This document shows positions 6,898 to 14,280 of a stretch of DNA of 22,734 bases, piece after piece (the first letter of the stretch is position 1; the number at the start of each line of letters is the position of its first letter). The DNA is from Nitrospinota bacterium. Lineage in GTDB: Bacteria > Nitrospinota > Nitrospinia > JACRGO01. Location of the stretch: assembly GCA_016212295.1 (NCBI GenBank), contig JACRGO010000220.1, forward strand, positions 1 through 22,734. Reading direction: 5' to 3'. The translations under genes were made by a program, and so were the position numbers. The notes below the pieces were generated by a model that had not been told where the DNA came from, did no database searches, and saw nothing but the letters and a program-made list of their open reading frames with translations.

Positions 6898-7851
6898 ATG
6901 GCAAGGCCGTGGAGAATTGAATTCGAGGGGGCGTTCTATCATGTCATGTCCCGTGGCAATGAGCGGAGGCCCATTTTCCTGGACGCCGGGGACCGGTCCT
7001 CTTTCCTGAAAATCCTGGGCGAGATGTCCAAGAGGTTCGAGGTGGAGGTCCTTGCCTATGTCCTCATGGACAACCACTATCACTTGCTCCTGAGGACCAG
7101 GAGGGCCAATCTTTCCCAATGCATGCAATGGGCCGGGACCACCTACACGCGCCGCTATAATATCAAGCACGGCCGAAGCGGCCACCTGTTCCAGGGCAGG
7201 TTCAAGAACATGCTCGTGGAAAACGAGAAATACATCACGCGGCTTTCGTGTTATATCCACAGAAACCCCTTGCGGGCAGGTTTGGCCAAAAGGCTTACGG
7301 ACTATCAGTGGAGCAGTTATCCTGTTTACGCCTACGGGAAAAAGCCCCCGGAATGGCTGGAAACCAAGGCCGTGCTTCTCAACGTTGCGGGAAAGGACAA
7401 ACATAAATCCTATAGGGAAATGGTCCAGAACTATTCCGGGGAAGAAAAAAGGACGTGGGAGGACTTCAAGCATGGACTTTTCCTTGGCGCACAGAAATTC
7501 ATTGACAGGGTCAAATCCAGGTATTCCTCGGAGAAACCGGACAAGGATGTCCCGCAAAAACGGCGGGTTTTAAGGCATCCGAACCCCGAAGCCGTCGTGA
7601 AGAAGGCCGCTTCCGCGCTGAAGTGGGACATGAAGTTCATCATGGACGCCGGAAGGAGGGCAACGGGAGGGGACAAGGACAAGCGGGATTTATTGATTTT
7701 TCTGCTTTGGGACACGGGGTTTTATGGCAATAAGGAGATCGGTGATATTTTTGGACTAAGCTATTCCTCAGTGAGCAAGAGCGCGGCCATGATAAAAGAG
7801 CGCATATCAAAAGACCGGAAGATGAAACAAAATTATCAAAAGATCAGTTAA
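6898..7851 (+). CDS. REP-associated-type Y1 (HUH) transposase, IS200-like
   Basis: Single-strand DNA transposase of the Y1 superfamily. The start chosen is MARPWRIEFEGAFYHVMSRG, which matches the family's conserved N-terminus; an upstream in-frame start at 6862 would overlap the -35 box. The HUH metal-binding pair is His60-Tyr61-His62 in MDNHYHLLLRT. The nucleophilic tyrosine is probably Tyr83 or Tyr87 in TYTRRYN, followed by the hallmark GRSGHLFQGRFKN. The C-terminal ~90 residues carry a helix-turn-helix-like segment (NKEIGDIFGLSYSSVSKSA), as in many REP-associated transposases. At 318 aa it appears full length and intact. Family members act at short palindromes near their ends; the nearest candidates are the 16-mer at 6831 and the repeats after 7851. 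It could have been domesticated. Confidence 0.92.
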   Translation: MARPWRIEFEGAFYHVMSRGNERRPIFLDAGDRSSFLKILGEMSKRFEVEVLAYVLMDNHYHLLLRTRRANLSQCMQWAGTTYTRRYNIKHGRSGHLFQGRFKNMLVENEKYITRLSCYIHRNPLRAGLAKRLTDYQWSSYPVYAYGKKPPEWLETKAVLLNVAGKDKHKSYREMVQNYSGEEKRTWEDFKHGLFLGAQKFIDRVKSRYSSEKPDKDVPQKRRVLRHPNPEAVVKKAASALKWDMKFIMDAGRRATGGDKDKRDLLIFLLWDTGFYGNKEIGDIFGLSYSSVSKSAAMIKERISKDRKMKQNYQKIS

Positions 7852-7861
7852 CTATGGTAAT

Positions 7862-7885
7862 CGCAAATTTCTGAACTTAATAATA
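7862..7885 (+). repeat. 24-bp dispersed repeat, copy 1
   Basis: This 24-mer, beginning CGCAAATTTCTGAAC, recurs in inverted orientation at 14225-14248 with one mismatch. It sits just after the transposase stop and directly before the MITE at 7892. The preceding ATGGTAATCGCAA resembles the terminus of the 1108/14385 family (ATGGTAAACGCAA). Confidence 0.75.
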
Positions 7886-7891
7886 TAAAAA

Positions 7892-8003
7892 GCGGGGTAT
7901 CCACTTAGAGCAAGTAAGGCCAAAATATCTACAATAGATGGTATCAATAGATAACAACCGAATACAATATATAGTATTAACTTGCGTTAAGTGGATACCC
8001 CGC
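7892..8003. mobile_element. MITE, 112 bp, with 8-bp target duplication
   Basis: Terminal inverted repeats of 23 bp (7892-7914 and 7981-8003) begin GCGGGGTATCCACTTA. They match at 21 of 23 positions, with the first 16 perfect. The element is flanked by a perfect 8-bp direct repeat, TATAAAAA (7884-7891 and 8004-8011), as expected for a target-site duplication. The interior is A/T-rich and non-coding. An 8-bp duplication is typical of families such as IS1595 or IS256, but I cannot assign this one, and no matching transposase is present. The insertion ends exactly at the ATG called for the next gene. Confidence 0.85.
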
Positions 8004-8011
8004 TATAAAAA

Positions 8012-8464
8012 ATGCTTATTGCTGACTATCGAACAGACCGCGACCAGAGAATGAACGCGGAAAAATCCGAAGGCGAATGGATCGCCTGGCAGGACAGGTT
8101 TATCCAGACTTATTTATCCGTGTTGGGTAAAATTGACGGACCGGTCCTGGATATCGGCTGCGGGACCAATCACTTAGCCAAGGCGTTTATCGCGCGAGGC
8201 ATTGAGGCTGAAGGAATAGATGTTGATAGCGTTGATTTTGAAAAAGACGACTTGCCTTACAGGGACAATCAATTTGGCACGGCTGTTTTGCACGCGGTGA
8301 TCGAGCACTTGGCGAACCCGGATAATTTGATGAAGGGACTGCCGCGCGTAGTAAAGCCAGGGGGCTTGATGATTGTCCGCACCACGAATTGGCGCGTGGC
8401 CAAATGGATTCGGGGTGGAACGAGCACCATGCTGGTGATGGCAAGAAACGGGAAAACAGAGTAA
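8012..8464 (+). CDS. Class I SAM-dependent methyltransferase, truncated
   Basis: The core of a Methyltransf_11-type enzyme is clear. Motif I is VLDIGCGTNHLAKAF (residues 45-59), with Asn where a glycine is usual. An acidic strand end follows at IEAEGIDVDSVDF, then FGTAVLHAVIEHLANPD and LPRVVKPGGLMIVRTTNWR. After that the fold stops. The last ~20 residues (GGTSTMLVMARNGKTE) do not look like the expected final strands and helices, and the 150-aa product is well short of the usual 200-250. Frames on either side do not restore the domain, so this looks like a deletion. The ATG used lies one base past the MITE's target duplication and has no Shine-Dalgarno; ATG 8051 is an alternative, so the original 5' end may also be altered. 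It ends 7 nt before rluF. Confidence 0.72.
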   Translation: MLIADYRTDRDQRMNAEKSEGEWIAWQDRFIQTYLSVLGKIDGPVLDIGCGTNHLAKAFIARGIEAEGIDVDSVDFEKDDLPYRDNQFGTAVLHAVIEHLANPDNLMKGLPRVVKPGGLMIVRTTNWRVAKWIRGGTSTMLVMARNGKTE

Positions 8465-8471
8465 AGCGCCC

Positions 8472-9203
8472 ATGCACAAGCCATCAAAACGCATAAACAA
8501 GTTTTTCACTGAACATGGCTTTTGCTCCAGGCGCATGGCCGATCAACTGATCGAGGCCGGCCGTGTGCGGATTAATGGGCGGACAGCGGCGCTCGGCGAC
8601 CGCGTCACCGAACACGATGTAGTGGAGTTGGATGGCCGCGCCATGGAGCATCAGCCACGGACGGTCTATCTGGCTTATCACAAGCCCGTGGGTATCACAT
8701 CAACGACTGAGCTCCACGTCAAGGATAACATCATTCACGCCGTGAAGCATCCAGACCGGATCTTTCCCATCGGCCGCCTCGACAAGGACTCATCAGGACT
8801 CATCCTCCTCACTAATCACGGGGACATAGTGAACCGGATTCTCCGAGTGGAATTCGGGCATGAGCGAGAATATCGCGTCACGCTTGATCGTCCCTATGCG
8901 CCGGATTTCGTGGACCGCATGTCTCGTGGAGTCACGATTCTCGGTCGAAAAACCAAGCCGTGCCATGTGCACGCGGTGGACGCCAGGACGTTTCGCATTA
9001 TTCTGACCGAGGGGCTTAACAGGCAGATCCGGCGGATGTGCTTTGCGTTGAAATACCGCGTGGTGAAGCTCGTCAGGACCCGCATCATGCACATTCAGCT
9101 CAAGGACCTCCCTGCCGGAAAATGGCGGCGTCTAACGCCGCGGGAAGAGAAGCAATTGATAGCGGCTGTCGGGCTTGATGATAAAGAGGCGGCGCGGCCA
9201 TGA
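8472..9203 (+). CDS. rluF: 23S rRNA pseudouridine synthase, RluF type
   Basis: Converts uridine to pseudouridine in RNA. An N-terminal S4 RNA-binding domain (about residues 5-60: RINKFFTEHGFCSRRMADQL, VRINGRTA) precedes the RsuA/RluB-type catalytic domain. Catalytic Asp lies in GRLDKDSSGLILLTNHGD. The characteristic later motifs are EYRVTLDRPY, ILTEGLNRQIRRMC and RTRIMHIQLKDLPAGKWRRL. The wording around TNHGDIVNRILR and RTRIMHI is closest to RluF, which in E. coli modifies U2604 of 23S rRNA; RluB/RsuA are less likely. At 243 aa it is somewhat shorter than E. coli RluF but complete. Its stop overlaps the next start (ATGA at 9200-9203), implying translational coupling. Only 4 of its 31 arginines use AGG/AGA, unlike the sigma-54 regulator gene nearby, which suggests a different origin. 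Confidence 0.9.
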   Translation: MHKPSKRINKFFTEHGFCSRRMADQLIEAGRVRINGRTAALGDRVTEHDVVELDGRAMEHQPRTVYLAYHKPVGITSTTELHVKDNIIHAVKHPDRIFPIGRLDKDSSGLILLTNHGDIVNRILRVEFGHEREYRVTLDRPYAPDFVDRMSRGVTILGRKTKPCHVHAVDARTFRIILTEGLNRQIRRMCFALKYRVVKLVRTRIMHIQLKDLPAGKWRRLTPREEKQLIAAVGLDDKEAARP

Positions 9204-11392
9204 ATTCCCGTGTGCTCCTGATAATTCCTCCTCTGACGCAGATCAACACTCCCTATCCCTCCACCGCCTTCTTAACGGGTTTTTTGAAATCGCGCGGATA
9301 CGACGCCTATCAGGCTGACGTGGGCATCGAAATGGTCCTCGCGCTTTTTTGCCGCCACGGCCTGACAGAAGTTTTTGGCCGCGCCCGCGCGAAGGATGAA
9401 ATACCGCCCGAGGCGAGGCAGATGCTGGCCCTGGAGCGAGGCTACCTCGATACCATAGAACCAGTGGTCCGTTTTCTTCAAGGGCATGATCCGGCCCTTG
9501 CGCCGCTTATTTGCAGGGGAGGATGGCTTCCACAGGGTCCGCGTTTCCGGGAGACGGGTGACATGGAGAGGGCCTTCGGCGACATGGGCACAACCGACAG
9601 GGCGAGGTATCTGGCCACCCTGTATCTTGAGGACCTCGCGGACCTGGTGCGGGAGACGGTGTCCCCGCAATTCGGCTTGAGCCGGTACGCTGAGCGCCTC
9701 GGGACCTCGGCCTCGTCCTTTGATCCGATAGAAGAAACGCTCACCGCGCCGCTGAGCTTTGCAGACGAGTTGATGCTTCAGTCGGCATGGCGGCATATTG
9801 AAGCCACGCGTCCAAGCCTCATAGGACTCACCGTCCCCTTCCCCGGCAACCTTTACGGGGCGCTCAGGATCGCGCAGTCAGTGAAACAAAAACGCCCGGA
9901 TATAAAGATTGCCCTTGGAGGCGGGTACGCCAATACTGAACTCCGGCGATTGGCCGAGCCGCGTCTCTTTAATTACGTGGACTACGTGACGCTGGATGAC
10001 GGCGAGCGTCCTTTATTGAATTTGCTGGAGCATCTCAACGGGAAACGTGATGTGGACGGGCTGTGCCGGGCCTTTCTTCTGGCGAGCGGCAAGGTTGAGT
10101 GGAAAAACGGCGGCAAGGAACGCGACTTCAGCCAATCCGAAACCGGGCCGCCTACCTACATCGGACTGCCCATCGACCGCTATCTTTCGATTCTGGAAAT
10201 TCTCAACCCAATGCGGCGGCTTTGGTCCGACGGCCATTGGAACAAACTCACAGTGGCGCACGGCTGCTATTGGAAACAATGCGCGTTCTGCGACGTGGGG
10301 CTGGATTATATCACCCGCTACGAGGCGACTCCCACAGAAGCCCTGGTTGACCGTATGGAGGCGCTGCTGGCGGAGACAGGACGCGGCGGATTTCATTTCG
10401 TGGATGAGGCCGCCCCGCCAGCGGCCTTGAAGAGCCTGGCGCTGATACTGCTTGAGCGCGGGCTTGCCTTTTCCTGGTGGAGCAACATACGCTTTGAGGA
10501 AGCCTTTACGCCGGACCTGTGCCGCCTGTTGGCCGCCTCCGGCTGCATCGCTGTAAACGGCGGCCTGGAGGCGGCGTCGGACCGTCTGCTGGAGGCCATG
10601 AAAAAAGGCGTGAAGGTGGAGCAGGCCGCCAGGGTTTGCTCGGCATTCGCCAGGGCAGGAATCATGACTCATGCATATCTGATGTACGGATTTCCCGGCG
10701 AAACCGCACTCGAAACCATTGAGAGCCTTGAACGCGTCCGCCAACTGTTCGCGCACGGGGTGATTCAGTCCGCGTTTTGGCACCGCTTTACCGCCACGGC
10801 GCATAGTCCCATTGGACTCAATCCAGAGGCCCACGGCATACGGATACTCGGCCCGGAGTTCAAGGGGTTCGCCGAAAACGATCTCATTCATGAAGATGTG
10901 AAGGCCGGGGACACCCTTTGGCTTGGGACCGGCCTGGCGAAGGCCGCGCACAATTACATGCAGGGGACCGGGCTTGATGTGGATGCGCGCCGTTGGTTTG
11001 ATTGCTCCGTACCTAAGCCGCAGGTCCGGCGGGACCTGATAGCCAGGGCCTTGCGCCATTGCCGGCGGCTGGACGATTTTCAGCCTGAGCGGCGTCTGGT
11101 GTGGACCGGCGGGACGCCTCAGATGGAGGCGCGCGGACATGCGCAGCGCCGGGTGATCTTGCCGAACCGGATGGAAGACATTGAGTTGCGTCTCTCATCA
11201 GCTAGGGCGGACTGGCTCATGGACCTGATACGGAAAGCCACTCCGTCGCGGGAAAAACACGGGGAAGGTTATCCGTTGATCCGTGAGGCCCGGATGTCAT
11301 ATCCATGCGCGGGTGGCGGCGAGGACTTTGGCCAGTGGCTACGATCCTCTGCGTGTAAGAAAATACGCGAAGCCGGATTGTTGGTGATTTAG
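9200..11392 (+). CDS. Radical SAM protein with B12-binding-like domain and CX4CX2C motif
   Basis: A 730-aa protein of unknown substrate. The N-terminus (SRVLLIIPPLTQINTPYPST) and SLIGLTVPFPGNLYGALRIA...ALGGGYANTELRRL resemble a cobalamin-type Rossmann domain, interrupted by about 150 extra residues. The radical-SAM core follows. Its cluster motif, HGCYWKQCAFCD, has Cys356, Cys361 and Cys364, that is CX4CX2C instead of CX3CX2C. Later core strands are present: GGFHFVDEAAPPAAL, FSWWSNIRFEEAF, CIAVNGGLEAASDRLLEAM and THAYLMYGFPGET. The C-terminal ~200 residues are unassigned. Because the core is otherwise intact, it is more likely a divergent subfamily than a broken gene. It is coupled to rluF by an ATGA overlap, so a linked role in RNA modification is conceivable but unproven. 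It converges on the tonB-like gene with only 9 bp between them and no terminator. Confidence 0.85.
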   Translation: MNSRVLLIIPPLTQINTPYPSTAFLTGFLKSRGYDAYQADVGIEMVLALFCRHGLTEVFGRARAKDEIPPEARQMLALERGYLDTIEPVVRFLQGHDPALAPLICRGGWLPQGPRFRETGDMERAFGDMGTTDRARYLATLYLEDLADLVRETVSPQFGLSRYAERLGTSASSFDPIEETLTAPLSFADELMLQSAWRHIEATRPSLIGLTVPFPGNLYGALRIAQSVKQKRPDIKIALGGGYANTELRRLAEPRLFNYVDYVTLDDGERPLLNLLEHLNGKRDVDGLCRAFLLASGKVEWKNGGKERDFSQSETGPPTYIGLPIDRYLSILEILNPMRRLWSDGHWNKLTVAHGCYWKQCAFCDVGLDYITRYEATPTEALVDRMEALLAETGRGGFHFVDEAAPPAALKSLALILLERGLAFSWWSNIRFEEAFTPDLCRLLAASGCIAVNGGLEAASDRLLEAMKKGVKVEQAARVCSAFARAGIMTHAYLMYGFPGETALETIESLERVRQLFAHGVIQSAFWHRFTATAHSPIGLNPEAHGIRILGPEFKGFAENDLIHEDVKAGDTLWLGTGLAKAAHNYMQGTGLDVDARRWFDCSVPKPQVRRDLIARALRHCRRLDDFQPERRLVWTGGTPQMEARGHAQRRVILPNRMEDIELRLSSARADWLMDLIRKATPSREKHGEGYPLIREARMSYPCAGGGEDFGQWLRSSACKKIREAGLLVI

Positions 11393-11401
11393 CGCGTAGA
11401 C

Positions 11402-12427
11402 TTATTGAACAAGGCTGAAGGCGGGATAATAGGAAAAACTCGCGACGATATTCAGCTTTTCCTTGTCAATGCGCTTGGGAAAGGGCGGATAAGGGGAGGC
11501 CATTTTCACCGCGCGAAGCGCTTCTTCATCCAGTATCTGGTGGCCGGCGGAGTCGATCAGCTTCATGTCGGCCAGGGTCCCGTCCTTTAAAATAGTGAAT
11601 TTCAACAAAAGCTTTCCGAAGAGCCCCTGACGGCCGGCCTCCGGCGGATAGGACCATACCAGCTCGATTTTTCTCTTAATCTGGGCGAAATAGGAGGCGT
11701 ATTTGAATTCCTGCGTATCCAGGGAAATGGTGTCGGAATCCGCTGTGGCCTCCTCTTTCGCGGCCCCGGTGTCCAGTCTTGCGTACTTTTCCAGGTCGGT
11801 CCCGTCCAGCAATGGGGATTTCGTGAGAAAGGATTTTTGGTCCGGCTGCTCACCGGCGGTTGTGGATCTGCTCTCGCTGTCGCTCTCCTTGTATTTTTTG
11901 CGTATAACGCTGCTTGAAGGGACATCCTCCGTCCTTTCCTCCCTCTCCTCCTGTTTCGCCGGTTTCTTGAATTTTTCCTGGGCAACTTGGGCCTTTTCCA
12001 ATTCCTTTGTAACAGTCTCTTCCTTTGCGCGTTTTTGCAAGGGCTCGACTTTTTTCTCCGCCGCGGGCGGCGGAGGCGCGGCGGCCTGCGGCTTGCTGAT
12101 GGGAATGACTGTCTTGTTATCCTTATATTCCTCAGCCTGCTTTCCAACGTTGCTGTGCATCCGGCTGTCGTATTGGGAAAGCGCCTTATTGCTTAAAGGC
12201 TTTTCTTCCTGCTGTGGTTTCGGGGCCTCTATGACCTGGCCTTGAAGCTCCGGTTTTTGCACAGGCTTCTTTTCTTCCAGGAAAGTCACCTTCACTGGAT
12301 CCGACGCTTTAGGGACAGCCGGAGGATTTTTAATGAAGCCGCTGAAGTATCCGAACAGGAGGTGGAGCAAGAAGGATAATAAAATAAAAACATCGATCCG
12401 GTATTTTCTGATAATGGAATATTTCAA
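11402..12427 (-). CDS. TonB-family energy transducer
   Basis: Inner-membrane-anchored periplasmic protein that passes proton-motive energy to outer-membrane receptors, or a TonB C-terminal-domain relative. The architecture is typical. A short cytoplasmic start is followed by one transmembrane helix (about 12-32, IDVFILLSFLLHLLFGYF) and a long Lys/Glu/Pro-rich linker (PKPQQEEKP, AAAPPPPAAEKKVEP). The C-terminal TonB domain spans about 250-341 (YFAQIKRKIELVWSYPPEA, LLLKFTILKDGTLADMKL, LDEEALRAVKMASPYPPFP). The start codon is TTG, supported by AAGGA eight bases upstream and by the lack of an ATG before the membrane helix. A TATAAT-like box lies at 12460-12465 on the minus strand without a clear -35. 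No exbB/exbD or receptor gene is nearby, so it is an orphan here. Confidence 0.88.
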   Translation of the reverse strand: MKYSIIRKYRIDVFILLSFLLHLLFGYFSGFIKNPPAVPKASDPVKVTFLEEKKPVQKPELQGQVIEAPKPQQEEKPLSNKALSQYDSRMHSNVGKQAEEYKDNKTVIPISKPQAAAPPPPAAEKKVEPLQKRAKEETVTKELEKAQVAQEKFKKPAKQEEREERTEDVPSSSVIRKKYKESDSESRSTTAGEQPDQKSFLTKSPLLDGTDLEKYARLDTGAAKEEATADSDTISLDTQEFKYASYFAQIKRKIELVWSYPPEAGRQGLFGKLLLKFTILKDGTLADMKLIDSAGHQILDEEALRAVKMASPYPPFPKRIDKEKLNIVASFSYYPAFSLVQ

Positions 12428-12608
12428 GGCGAAATCCTTAAAACCTGGGGATGGAGAATATTATAAAATGGAAAATTAACGGAGGCGGACCGGAAAAATC
12501 TGCGTCTGAACGGAGACCCCTTTCAGGCGTTAATTGCTATAGTCTGGAAAGTATACGCTCCTTTGGGCCATCAGAATGGTTATAAAAAAATTATACCAAA
12601 TGCGCTGT

Positions 12609-12641
12609 GGTGAACGCAAAATATATTCAACGCTTTTTTAA
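12609..12641. repeat. Shrunken relative of the 1108 MITE family
   Basis: GGTGAACGCAAAATATA (12609-12625) resembles the element terminus AGTAAACGCAAAAAATA. It is followed at once by TCAACGCTTTTTTAA (12627-12641), identical over 15 bases to the centre of the 1108-1246 element (1163-1177). The copy looks internally deleted. TCAACGC also pairs with GCGTTGA at 12644-12650 to form a small hairpin upstream of the sigma-54 regulator promoter. Confidence 0.5.
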
Positions 12642-12656
12642 CCGCGTTGACTGTAT

Positions 12657-12685
12657 TTGTTTGACAATAAAAATAATTGTATAAT
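12657..12685 (+). promoter_or_regulatory. Promoter of the sigma-54 regulator gene
   Basis: A perfect -10 (TATAAT, 12680-12685) lies 30 bp before the ATG. A TTGTTT at 12657-12662 has the ideal 17-bp spacing. The better-looking TTGACA (12661-12666) is only 13 bp from the -10 and probably too close. It reads as a housekeeping sigma-70 promoter, not a sigma-54 one. Confidence 0.55.
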
Positions 12686-12715
12686 TTTTCTCGAAAAATA
12701 AAGGGATTTTATTAA

Positions 12716-14206
12716 ATGAAAAACACATTCGTGGCCGAACCCTCTAAAATCGAAATTTTGTCAAGCGTCGCCAAGCTGCTTGACTCCAGCCGTGATATTG
12801 ACGAGGCGCTAGGCAAAATCATGGAGACCGCCGCCGCCACCCTTGAGGCAAGGGCAAGCTCCCTTATCATGGTCAAGGACAAAAGATTGCGCTTTTTCAT
12901 GGCCACGGGAGAGACCAAGAAGGAGCTACAAAACCTGGATTTGGGGATGGGGGAAGGCATAGCCGGCTGGGTGGCGTCCCACAACCAGCCACTGCTGGTG
13001 AAAGACGTGGAGAAGGATTATCGATGGAGCTCCAAGATATCCGAGGTCACCGGCTTCAAGGTCTATTCCATCGCCTGCTGTCCGCTCCGGATTCAAAATG
13101 AAGTTGTCGGGGTATTGGAAATCCTGGACCGCAAGGACGGCTCCTCCCTTGATGAGGGAGACCTGGAGAAATTGATTTCCTTCGCCCAACTAGCCGAGAC
13201 AATTATTGACGATACCACGAAAATCAGGACCATCTCCGCCCAGAACGAATTTCTCAAAAAAGAGATAGAAACCAGGTATCAACTCGTGGGGGAGAGCCCC
13301 AATTTCAAGAAGGTGCTCAAGGAAGCGGAAAAATTGGCCAGGACAAACGCCACCTGCATCATTGTGGGTGAAAGCGGGACCGGAAAGGAATTGATAGCCA
13401 GGCATATCTATAGAATGAGCGGAAGGCCGGACAAGCCTTTCATCGCCACGAATTGCGGGGCTCTGCCTGAGACCATATTGGAGCGGGAGCTTTTCGGACA
13501 CGAAAAAGGGGCCTTCACCGGAGCGGACCGGCGCCAGATAGGTATATTCGAGGCCGCTGACACAGGGACCATTTTTCTGGACGAGGTCTCTGAAATGTCC
13601 CTGACCATGCAGGTCAAGTTCCTGCGCGTTCTTGAAGAGAGGCAATTTTTCAGGCTGGGGGGGACTTCCCCGATCAAGGTCGATGTCCGGGTCATCGCCG
13701 CCACTAACAGGAACCTGGACCAATTGGTCAGCGAGGGAAAATTTCGCGAAGACCTGTATTACAGATTGAATGTGGTTAAATTGTCCCTTCCCCCGCTAAG
13801 GGAAAGGAGAGAAGATATTCCTCTTTTAGTGGATTTTTTTCTGAAAAAGCAGGATATAGTGCCCCTGTCCAAGAATTTGAAGGTGAGCGGGGAGGCAATG
13901 GAGTATTTGAAGAAGTACTCCTGGCCCGGAAACGTCAGGGAACTGGAAAACGCCATTGAACGAGCCCTGGTCATGGCCGAGACGGATGAATTACAGATCG
14001 ATGATTTCCCCATGCAGCCGGCCGCGAAAAAATCCGAAGGAATACCAGTTGGACTTTCGTTAAAAAACGGCGTCGACAAGTTTAAAAGAGAGTTTATCCT
14101 GAGGACCCTGGATTTAACAAAGGGCAGCAGGACCGAAGCGGCAAGGCTGCTTGAAATAGAAAGGACTTATCTCTCCAAACTGGCAAAGGAACTGGACATT
14201 CCATAG
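12716..14206 (+). CDS. Sigma-54-dependent transcriptional regulator, GAF-AAA-Fis
   Basis: Enhancer-binding protein that remodels sigma-54 RNA polymerase using ATP. An N-terminal GAF sensor domain (about 12-165, with MGEGIAGWVASHNQPLLVKD and CCPLRIQNEVVGVLEI) replaces the usual receiver, so control is by a ligand or redox signal and not by a histidine kinase. The AAA+ domain has Walker A GESGTGKE (218-225), the sigma-54-contacting GAFTGA loop (265-270), Walker B GTIFLDE (284-290) and WPGNVRELEN. A Fis-type helix-turn-helix closes the protein (DLTKGSRTEAARLLEIERTY). At 496 aa, all parts are present, in the same layout as FhlA/NifA-type proteins. The TonB-like gene is divergent and could be a target, but I found no convincing -24/-12 element in the shared gap. 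Confidence 0.93.
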   Translation: MKNTFVAEPSKIEILSSVAKLLDSSRDIDEALGKIMETAAATLEARASSLIMVKDKRLRFFMATGETKKELQNLDLGMGEGIAGWVASHNQPLLVKDVEKDYRWSSKISEVTGFKVYSIACCPLRIQNEVVGVLEILDRKDGSSLDEGDLEKLISFAQLAETIIDDTTKIRTISAQNEFLKKEIETRYQLVGESPNFKKVLKEAEKLARTNATCIIVGESGTGKELIARHIYRMSGRPDKPFIATNCGALPETILERELFGHEKGAFTGADRRQIGIFEAADTGTIFLDEVSEMSLTMQVKFLRVLEERQFFRLGGTSPIKVDVRVIAATNRNLDQLVSEGKFREDLYYRLNVVKLSLPPLRERREDIPLLVDFFLKKQDIVPLSKNLKVSGEAMEYLKKYSWPGNVRELENAIERALVMAETDELQIDDFPMQPAAKKSEGIPVGLSLKNGVDKFKREFILRTLDLTKGSRTEAARLLEIERTYLSKLAKELDIP

Positions 14207-14224
14207 GAAGTTTGCCTTGGTCTA

Positions 14225-14248
14225 TATTATTACGTTCAGAAATTTGCG
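14225..14248 (-). repeat. 24-bp dispersed repeat, copy 2
   Basis: Inverted copy of the 24-mer at 7862-7885, matching at 23 of 24 positions. Here its CGCAAATTT end doubles as the left arm of the hairpin at 14240-14264. Confidence 0.75.
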
Positions 14249-14266
14249 TTGTCCGCGCAAATTTTT
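14240..14266 (+). terminator. Possible intrinsic terminator of the regulator gene
   Basis: Perfect 9-bp stem AAATTTGCG (14240-14248) and CGCAAATTT (14256-14264), with a 7-nt loop, run straight into five T's, 34 bp after the regulator stop. The stem is A/T-rich at its base, so its strength is uncertain. Confidence 0.5.
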
Positions 14267-14280
14267 CAACCGTTTCTTGG

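Noticed and set aside
10013-11140. 375-codon open frame on the minus strand inside the radical-SAM gene
   Set aside because: It is antisense to an intact gene with clear motifs, has no recognisable domain, and is expected from the high-GC third positions of the sense gene.
12428-12715. Sigma-54 (-24/-12) promoter between the tonB-like gene and the regulator
   Set aside because: Scanning both strands by eye, I found no convincing TGGCAC-N5-TTGC element; the visible boxes are sigma-70-like.
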